Positions 1 through 8,100 of a DNA stretch of 64,000 nucleotides are shown piece after piece. The stretch's first letter is position 1. Each line of letters starts with the position of its first letter. The notes beneath the pieces were generated by a model. The model was not told the DNA's origin, ran no database searches, and saw only the letters and a list, made by a program, of their open reading frames with translations. The stretch covers positions 1 to 64,000 of the forward strand of contig CAXULW010000010.1 in assembly GCA_964252015.1 (NCBI GenBank), read 5' to 3'. This stretch comes from CAXSBR01 sp964252015. GTDB lineage: Bacteria; Actinomycetota; Actinomycetes; Mycobacteriales; Jatrophihabitantaceae. The position numbers were made by a program, and so were the translations under genes.

Positions 1-95
1 TACTATCCCAACCACCAAATCCACCAGGTGTTGCACTGACCGGTTGAATCCGCCCCCGCATACGCGGGTTAACTGACCAAAACCGGTGCCGGCGC

Positions 96-557
96 TCACG
101 GTGCCGACGTGCCCGTCCGGCCGTAGCGGTCTTCCAGGCGCACGACGTCCTCGCGCCACCCGGGTTGGGCTGTGGACGCTTCGACGAACGTGACGTCCTC
201 GACGGCGCTGATGCGGTGGCGCACACCGGCGGGCAGGTGGATGACGTCGCCCTGGCCCAGGTCGACGGTGATCAGGTCGTGCTCATCGGCGCCGTACTCG
301 AAGCGGGCCCGGCCCGCGGTGACTGCGATCGTCTCCACCTTGGCTCGGTGGTACTGCAGGCTCAGCGACTCACCGGCCCGCACGTGGATGATCTTGCCGA
401 CGTAACCGTCCTCGCCGAAGGCGAAGATGAGCTCATGGCCCCACGGTTTGTCCTGGCGATGGGCGCTGTACACGCGGCCACCGCCGGGTTGACCGCCGGG
501 TTGACCGCCGGGGTGACCGTTGGCCGGGTCGTCGTTGACCGTGTCCGTAGCGCTCAT
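96..557 (-). CDS. Cupin-domain protein, sugar-phosphate isomerase-like
   Basis: A 153-residue single-domain cupin. After a Gly/Pro/Gln-rich N-terminus (about residues 1-28) comes a compact beta-barrel with the usual features: PWGHE near residue 38, a first cupin box around SLQYHRAKVE, a G-D-V-I-H-LPAGVRH second box, and a C-terminal DVVRLEDRYGR resembling the tail of mannose-1-phosphate guanylyltransferase cupins. The start is ATG at 557, because GAGGGAG lies just upstream; longer reading through the neighbouring region gives low-complexity sequence with no family match. The substrate is unknown; carbohydrate-related binding is an inference from similarity. The N-terminal GGQPGGQPGG comes from a 12-bp tandem repeat. 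Confidence 0.8.
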   Translation of the reverse strand: MSATDTVNDDPANGHPGGQPGGQPGGGRVYSAHRQDKPWGHELIFAFGEDGYVGKIIHVRAGESLSLQYHRAKVETIAVTAGRARFEYGADEHDLITVDLGQGDVIHLPAGVRHRISAVEDVTFVEASTAQPGWREDVVRLEDRYGRTGTSAP

Positions 558-683
558 GTCTCCCTCACCGCCGACGCGAAAACCCCGCCGACGACGGAAC
601 CTGCGTGACAGCCCGAGTGTATGGGCGGGCCGGGGCTTGCGTGGTCGGCGCGAGCCACCCGCACCGGCACCTATTCTGTGAGC

Positions 684-1445
684 ATGGCCAAAAGACCGTC
701 GACGAAGCCGCCCAAACTCACCCGCGCCGAGAAGAAGGCGGCTCGGGCCGAGCGGGCCCGGTCGCGTCGCGAGACGTGGAGTTCGATGCGTCAGGCGTTC
801 ACGATGACGCGCAAGAACGACTCCAGGCTGATCCCGCTGCTGATCGTCACGTTCGTCGCGGTCGCGGCCGTGATCTACCTGCTCGGCGCCCTGCTCAGCG
901 GTCACTACTTCCTGCCGATCCCGATCGCGGTGCTGTTCGGTCTGGTCGCGACGATGTACCTGTTCAGCCGGCGGGCCCAGGGGGCCGCGTACGCCCAGGC
1001 CGACGGCCAACCCGGGGCGGCGCTCTACGTGCTCAAGAACCTGCGCGGTAACGACTGGACCACCACCGAAGCCGTGGCCGGGACGGCCCAATTCGACGCC
1101 GTCCACCGTCTCACCGGCCGCCCCGGCGTCATCCTCGTCGGCGAGGGTGCACCACACCGGGTCAAGGGCCTGATCGCCCAGGAGAAACGCAAGCTCAGCC
1201 GGCTTGTTGGCGACGCCCCGATCTACGACGTCATCGTCGGCGTCGGTGAGGACGAGACTTCGCTGCGCAAGCTCAACGCGCACCTGCTCAAGCTGCCGCG
1301 CAACCTCAGTAAGGATCAGGTGAGCGCGCTGAACCGGCGTCTCTCCGCCCTGGGCACCGCGCGCGCTCCCCTGCCGAAGGGGCCCATGCCCGCGGGGGCG
1401 AAGATGCGCAACGTCCAGCGCAGCGTGCGCCGGCGCAGCAGCTGA
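684..1445 (+). CDS. DUF4191 family membrane protein
   Basis: A 253-residue protein recognised as DUF4191, an actinobacterial family usually encoded just after the lipoate synthesis genes and before glnA. A basic, Lys/Arg-rich N-terminus (residues 1-35) is followed by two adjacent hydrophobic segments (about 50-72 and 77-95), then a soluble domain with alternating strands and helices and a basic tail. ATG at 684 is chosen since the reading frame upstream of it has no family-like sequence. Its function is not known. Its position before an RDD gene and glnA matches the conserved neighbourhood in mycobacteria (Rv2219, Rv2219A, glnA1). Confidence 0.88.
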   Translation: MAKRPSTKPPKLTRAEKKAARAERARSRRETWSSMRQAFTMTRKNDSRLIPLLIVTFVAVAAVIYLLGALLSGHYFLPIPIAVLFGLVATMYLFSRRAQGAAYAQADGQPGAALYVLKNLRGNDWTTTEAVAGTAQFDAVHRLTGRPGVILVGEGAPHRVKGLIAQEKRKLSRLVGDAPIYDVIVGVGEDETSLRKLNAHLLKLPRNLSKDQVSALNRRLSALGTARAPLPKGPMPAGAKMRNVQRSVRRRSS

Positions 1446-1459
1446 GCCCGACCGCGGGA

Positions 1460-1500
1460 CCACCCGATCCGTCGGACCGGCCACCCGATCCGTCGGACCG
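1460..1500. repeat. 21-bp tandem duplication between DUF4191 and RDD genes
   Basis: CCACCCGATCCGTCGGACCG occurs twice with one base between the copies. It lies in the gap between the two genes and shows no hairpin of its own. It fits the general tendency of this window to carry short tandem duplications. Confidence 0.8.
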
Positions 1501-1540
1501 CCTGTCCCCCGATGGACCGAGGCGCGCATCCGCCGACGCG

Positions 1541-1933
1541 TTGGATCTGCCCGCGACCGGACCAGGGGCGAAGGCGCCGGTCGGACGCCGCGTGGGGGCC
1601 TACCTCATCGACGCGGTTGCCAGCGCGGCCATCGCCGGGCTGTTCGTCCGGCGCCGCGACATGACGGGTCTCGCCGCGCACCTGCCCGGATACTGGAGCC
1701 TCATCCCGTTCGCCCTGGACTACCTGGTCGGGTTGACGCTGGTCGGGCAGACATTGGGCATGCGGCTGGTGTCCCTGCGCGTGATCCGCACCGACCGACC
1801 GGTGCCGATCGGTCTGCCCCGCGCGGCGATCCGGACGTTCCTGCTGTTCCTGTTTGTGCCGGCGCTCATCTTCGATCGCGCCAACCGCGGCCTACACGAC
1901 CGCGTGTCGGACACCGTTGTCGTGTCCGCCTGA
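1541..1933 (+). CDS. RDD family integral membrane protein
   Basis: A 130-residue RDD-domain membrane protein. The family signature is visible as GRRVGAYLIDAV (Arg, then Asp in the first helix) and a second helix pair ending with FDRANRGLHDRVSDTVVV, the typical RDD C-terminus in which a conserved Asp precedes the last strand. Three hydrophobic segments are visible (about residues 20-37, 52-70 and 98-112). The only upstream start in frame is TTG at 1541; an internal GTG near the first helix would give a shorter protein. Function is unknown in most bacteria. It sits 95 bp after the DUF4191 gene and before glnA, as in other actinobacteria. Confidence 0.83.
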   Translation: MDLPATGPGAKAPVGRRVGAYLIDAVASAAIAGLFVRRRDMTGLAAHLPGYWSLIPFALDYLVGLTLVGQTLGMRLVSLRVIRTDRPVPIGLPRAAIRTFLLFLFVPALIFDRANRGLHDRVSDTVVVSA

Positions 1934-2045
1934 GCACTCTTGGCGCGCTTGGCCTACCTCTTTCTGGCCTTGTGCATTACTCGAATGAGTGCGAATGTTC
2001 ACCTGCACGGGTATCGCCCGCGCAATGAGGTCGGCGGTGGGTCAC

Positions 2046-2225
2046 ATGGGAATCGTGCTGGCAATCCTGATGGTGTGTATCGGTGTGGGGGCCGTGGGCT
2101 CCGTCCTGTGGACTGCGATAGACGTGCATCGCTTACACCGGTCCAACCGGCTGCTGTTCGACGGATCTGGCGACAAGAACATCGTCGCGTTCGGCATCGG
2201 CGGGTCGAACTTCCTACACTCGTAG
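2046..2225 (+). CDS. Possible small single-span membrane protein
   Basis: A 59-residue reading frame starting at ATG 2046, with a purine-rich GAGGTCGG 10-17 bases upstream. The N-terminal 22 residues are strongly hydrophobic and would form one membrane helix; the rest is a short polar tail ending in GGSNFLHS. No family is recognised. It lies between the RDD gene and the glnA control region. The clear helix and sensible codon use support it, but it is short and could be chance. Confidence 0.45.
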   Translation: MGIVLAILMVCIGVGAVGSVLWTAIDVHRLHRSNRLLFDGSGDKNIVAFGIGGSNFLHS

Positions 2226-2337
2226 CGACCGCTTGCACCCCCGTCCCGGGTCGCTCGACCCGGGGCGTCGCGGGGCGCGCCGCCCGTCGAACACAGGGTC
2301 GAACCCGGGTCCATGCGGGAGCTGTGCAGCCGCCCAC

Positions 2338-2375
2338 GTAACGGTTCGGAAACAATCGAGACACGCCGCGGCAAC
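2338..2375 (+). promoter_or_regulatory. GlnR box upstream of glnA (two adjacent sites)
   Basis: Four five-base half sites are spaced exactly six bases apart: GTAAC (2338), GAAAC (2349), GACAC (2360) and GCAAC (2371). This matches the published actinobacterial GlnR pattern gTnAc-n6-GaAAc-n6-gTnAc-n6-GaAAc, with the first pair perfect and the second pair one mismatch each. It ends 52 bases before the glnA start codon. It implies nitrogen-dependent control of glnA by GlnR, whose gene is not in this window. Confidence 0.82.
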
Positions 2376-2427
2376 CGCTCACACCTACCGTCCGCAGTGG
2401 CCCATCCCTACGCTGCACGGAGGACGG

Positions 2428-3852
<1,425 letters not shown>

Positions 3853-3863
3853 CCGCTTCTAGG

Positions 3864-3894
3864 ACTGGAGGCCCCGGGTTCCGGGGCCTTCAGT
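3864..3894 (+). terminator. Hairpin terminator after glnA
   Basis: A 14-bp stem (3864-3877 with 3881-3894, one G-U pair) closes a three-base GTT loop, starting 11 bases after the glnA stop. There is no T-run, as is common for actinobacterial hairpin terminators. Confidence 0.8.
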
Positions 3895-4080
3895 AGGCGG
3901 CACTCCGGCGGCCCCGCCGCAGCGTCGAGGTCGCTGCGGGTAGCGCTGGCCTCGACGAGCATGGCCGGGTGGGCAGTACCGACAGTGACCGGTCCGATGA
4001 CAGCGACTCCGCTGCACGTCCAGGCCGCCGCATGGGGGGCACGCCGCGTGGCGACACCGCTGAAATAACGCGAGAATTCG

Positions 4081-4662
4081 GTGGTGGGTGAATCAGTGTC
4101 GGCTATCGGCCGGTACGGTCTGCCCGGATGGCTTCGGGCTGGTGTCCCCATTCTTGCCGCAGCAGCCTGGGCCGCGGTCGCGGCCGGTTCCGGCCACATG
4201 ATTTTCGCCGCGGTTTATCTGACCGTCCTGGCCGTGACTTATGTGGTCATCCCACCCACGATCATCGATCACACCGGCGTACGGGTCAGCGCACGGCGCT
4301 ACCCGTTCCGCCGGTGGATCCGTTGGGAAGACGTGACCGCGGTCATCGTCAGCGGCCCGCATGAGGCCGACGAGAGGATCGGGCTTCGCCTGACCGGCGG
4401 CAGCGTCGTCACCCTGCGTCATGTACCGCGCAGCCGCGGCCCGGGCATCGCCGAACTGGCCTGCACCACACTCACCCGCGGATACACACCCCCACCCGCC
4501 GCGCCACCCGCGACGCCGCGTTATCCCACCCCAGCACAGCAGGATCAGGACCTGGCAGCGAGGACAGCGCGATTGGCCCGACAAAACGACGAGCTCCGCA
4601 GCGCACTGAGCAACCTCAGACATACAACCGTCAGCAATACGCGCACCCCTGACAAGCAGTGA
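4081..4662 (+). CDS. PH-domain-like membrane protein
   Basis: 193 residues. Two hydrophobic segments at about residues 18-36 and 40-58 form a hairpin, followed by a small beta-rich region (TIIDHTGVRV, WEDVTAVIV, GLRLTGGSVVTLRHVP) that looks like the bacterial PH domain found behind paired helices. The last 60 residues are Pro-rich and then a charged helix, possibly a coiled coil. The start is GTG at 4081, without a strong ribosome site; the next codon is also GTG. Its role is unknown. The 186 bases before it hold no clear gene. Confidence 0.65.
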   Translation: MVGESVSAIGRYGLPGWLRAGVPILAAAAWAAVAAGSGHMIFAAVYLTVLAVTYVVIPPTIIDHTGVRVSARRYPFRRWIRWEDVTAVIVSGPHEADERIGLRLTGGSVVTLRHVPRSRGPGIAELACTTLTRGYTPPPAAPPATPRYPTPAQQDQDLAARTARLARQNDELRSALSNLRHTTVSNTRTPDKQ

Positions 4663-5184
4663 CCACCTTGACGCCCTGTCAAGAGCCGCAACGGCGGCCG
4701 GGGCTCAAGACCTACTGCCTCTCGGTCCGATGGTCATGCCCTAATGGTCCTCGGCGTTGGTAAGGGCACGACACCTGGGATTACCGGGCTTTGAAGCTCT
4801 GGAACTACAGCAGTACGTACGCAGATTCACTGGCGCGTGAGGGCCGGCGTGGATTTTGAGCGCGTTGGTATCGGCAATGACGAAGCTCTCATTGTGGTCA
4901 TTGTCGATGCTCCTGACCCGAGCCTGCAACCGTGGCTGAGCGATTCCGACAGGCTCGTTGGCGTTAGACAACGCCGCGCGCGCGGTATGGGGGGATCGCG
5001 AACTTGTCCAGGTGTGTCCCACCGCGGTGCGTCCGAAGGTCCACGACCTGCGGTAACTCGCGGATGGTCCGATCATGGCGACGATCGTCACCCATCTTCG
5101 GCACCCGCTTTAATGCATCCATTGACGCTCGGTGACCGCGGGCGTTCGGCCGTGATTCTGGCGCTCACGACGACCTGATAGCGG
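4663..5184. other. 522-bp stretch with no supported gene
   Basis: Two opposing reading frames span most of it (4741-5091 minus and 4837-5178 plus), but neither has a ribosome site, a recognisable family or a consistent codon bias. The local composition is a little less GC-rich than its surroundings, so it may be decayed DNA. No inverted repeats or transposase motif were seen. Confidence 0.5.
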
Positions 5185-8100
5185 TTACCGCAGGTAGCCG
5201 GTGACGGTGGCAGCGGTGTGCCGGGTGGTGCTCTGGCCGGCGTTGGAACGTCCCGCGGTCTGCGCGGCGGCGCGGTTGGCGTGTCGCGCGCCGGGAGCAA
5301 CGGCGGTGGTGGTGGCGTCCACGTCGTAACCGAACCAGAAGGTGCCATGGGTTTCGACGACGAAGGTGAACGCGACGTTGATCGAGGCACCGGGGGCGAG
5401 CCCGCCGCCGGGCAGCGGCACGGTGAAGGTGCTGTTCAGACCCCCGCCGGGACCGGCGCTGGGCGCATCGACGCTCAGGTCATGGACGGTCACGCTGGCG
5501 CCGCCGGTCACGGTGACCAGTTCGGTCGGTGCGGCCGGGTTGATCGCGTGCAGCTTGGCGACGCCGGCCGGTTGATTGGCGACGCCGGGTTGCGGCGCCC
5601 CGAACTGCTCGCTGAGGGCAGAGGTCCGCACCTTGGCCGCGGTGATGGTCTGGCCGGTGGTGTTGGTGATCGTTCTACGGATGACCAGCTGCCCGAGCGT
5701 TCCGGTGACGACCACTCGGTTCGGGGCGGTGGCCACGCCCTTGCCGGTGTCGAGCAGCGTCGACTTCAGGGTCGCGTTGTGCTGGTAAGGGTCGGCGGTG
5801 CCGGTCGGTGAAGGGCTGCCCAGGGTGGGCTGCACGCCACCGACGGGGGCCAAGCCCGTGGACACGAGCTGGAAGTCGGCGGCGTTGTTGCGGCTGTCGA
5901 CGGCCGCGCCGGCCAGTTCAGTACGGACCCAGGCCCAATTCGAATCAGGGTTGCCGGTGATCGGCAGCAACCCGGTGCCGGTGTGGAACCCGGTGCCGGG
6001 ACCGACCGCATCCGTTCGAGTACTCCCGGTGTCCGGGGCGGTGACCTTCATACCGCCCGTGCCCACCGTCGCGACAACGTCGTCGGAGGTCGCGATCGCG
6101 GCCAGGGTGAACCCGGCGCCGGTGACCAGGTAGGAGCGGCCGGTGCCCAGCAGTCCGGCGTTGGCCGGCAGGGTGGTGACCGTGCCGGAGTCGGCGCTGA
6201 TCTTGAACCCGGCCAAGGGCACAGTCGGGCCGGTGTTGAGCAGTTCGACGTAGTTGTCGCCGGCACCGCCGGGACCGGACGTGCGGAATTCGGTCACGAT
6301 GACCTCACCGGCGTACGCCGACACCTCGACCGAGGTGGTCGTCGAGGTCGCGGCCGCATGGGTGGCGTCGCCGCCGTAGGTTGCCTTGACGGTGTTGACG
6401 CCGAATGCCGGCAGCGCGGTGGTCAGGCTGGCCGTGCCGCCGGATACGGTCCCGGTGCCGAGGGTGACCGGGTTCCCGGCTTGGGGCCCGGTGGTTGCGA
6501 TGTCGGTGAACGTCACCGTTCCGCCGGCCGACGACGGGGCGACCGTAGCGGTGATGGTGATCGTGTTTCCGAACCGCGCGGACGTCGGCGCCGACACCGA
6601 GACGGTCGAGGTTGTTTTGTTCACGTCGATCGTGGCGGTCTTGGTATCCGCTTTGTTGTTGACGTCCACAATCCGCACGGTGAAGTTGAACGTGCCCAGC
6701 GCGGTCGGGGTGCCGGACAACAACCCGGTGTCGGACGCCAGGGTCACGCCATTGGGCAGCGACCCGGCACTGACCGACCAGGTGAACGGTCCCACGCCAC
6801 CCGACTTGGTCAGCTGATCGCTGTAGGTAGCACCCAACTCACCCGCGGGCGGCGCGGTGAACGTCAACGTCGGAGCCGCGACGATGGCGATGGTGCGGGC
6901 CTGGGTCGCCGTCCCGCCGATGCTGTCGGTCGCCTGCACGGTGATGTTGGTGGTGCCGGCCGCGGTCGGCGTGCCGGTGATCGCGCCGGTGATGGCGTTG
7001 ATCGAAAGCCCTCCGGGCAGGGTGCCCACGCTCACGGCCCAGGTGTAGGGGCCATTTCCGCCGGAGGCGGTCGGCTGCGCGGTGTAGGCGACGCCCACCT
7101 CACCGTTGGGCGGCGTGAACGCCACCACCGGACCGGCCGTCACCGTGAGTGTCCCGGTGCGGGTCGCCGTGAAGTTGTTCACGTCGGTCACCTGGACGGT
7201 GATCGGGAAGCTGCCGGTCGCGGTGGGCGTTCCGGTGATCAGACCGGTCGAGGCATTGATCGTCAGGCCTTCGGGCAGCGTTCCGCTGCTGATGTCGATC
7301 GACCAGGTGAACGGTCCGATGCCGTCATTGACCGTGAACCCGCTGCTGTACGGCGCAGTCAGTTCGCCGGCGGCCAGCGTGCCGGTCAAGGTCGGCGTCG
7401 CGACGATGGTGATGGTGGTGGCCTGGGTCGCGATGCCGCCCTTGCTGTCGGTGGCCTGGACGGTCACGCTGGCGGCGCCGACAGTACTGGGCGTTCCGGT
7501 GATGGCACCGGTCCCGGTGTTGATCGACAGGCCGGCGGGCAGGGTGCCTGCGCTCACGGCCCAGGTGTAGGGAGAAGCTCCGCCCGAGGCGGTCGGCTGC
7601 GCGGTGTAGGCGGCGCCGAGCTCACCGTTCGGCGGCGTGAACGCAACGGCCGGACCGGCAGTCACGGTGATCGTTCCAGGTTGTGTCGCGGTGAGGTTGT
7701 TCGCGTCGGTCACCAGGATAGTGATCGGGAAGCTGCCGGTCGCGGTGGGCGTTCCCGCAATCACCCCGGTCGACGTATTGATCGTCAGCCCGGCCGGTAG
7801 TGAACCGCTGCTGATCGACCAGACGTACGCGCCGATACCGGCGTTGACGGTCAACCCGCTGTTGTAGGGCGCAGTCAGCTCGCCGCCAGCCAGCGTGCCG
7901 GTCAACGTCGGAGCGGCCACGATCGTGATGGTGCGGGCCTGGGTCGCGGTGCGCGCAACGGCATCGGTGACCCGGACCGTGACGCTGGTGGCGATCGCCG
8001 CGTTGGGCGTGCCGGTGATCGCCCCGGTCGACGCATTGATCACCAGGCCGGCGGGCAGGGCGCCTCCGCTCACGGCCCAGGTGTAGGGAGCAGTTCCGCC

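Noticed and set aside
1..95. Left edge before the cupin gene
   Set aside because: 95 bases with no frame, hairpin or recognisable site.
4741..5178. Opposing short frames in the gap before the giant gene, considered as a transposase remnant
   Set aside because: No DDE or helix-turn-helix motif, no terminal inverted repeats, and no resemblance to a transposase in any frame.
5185..5260. C-terminus of the giant protein checked for a cell-wall sorting signal
   Set aside because: No LPXTG-like motif, no final hydrophobic helix and no basic tail.
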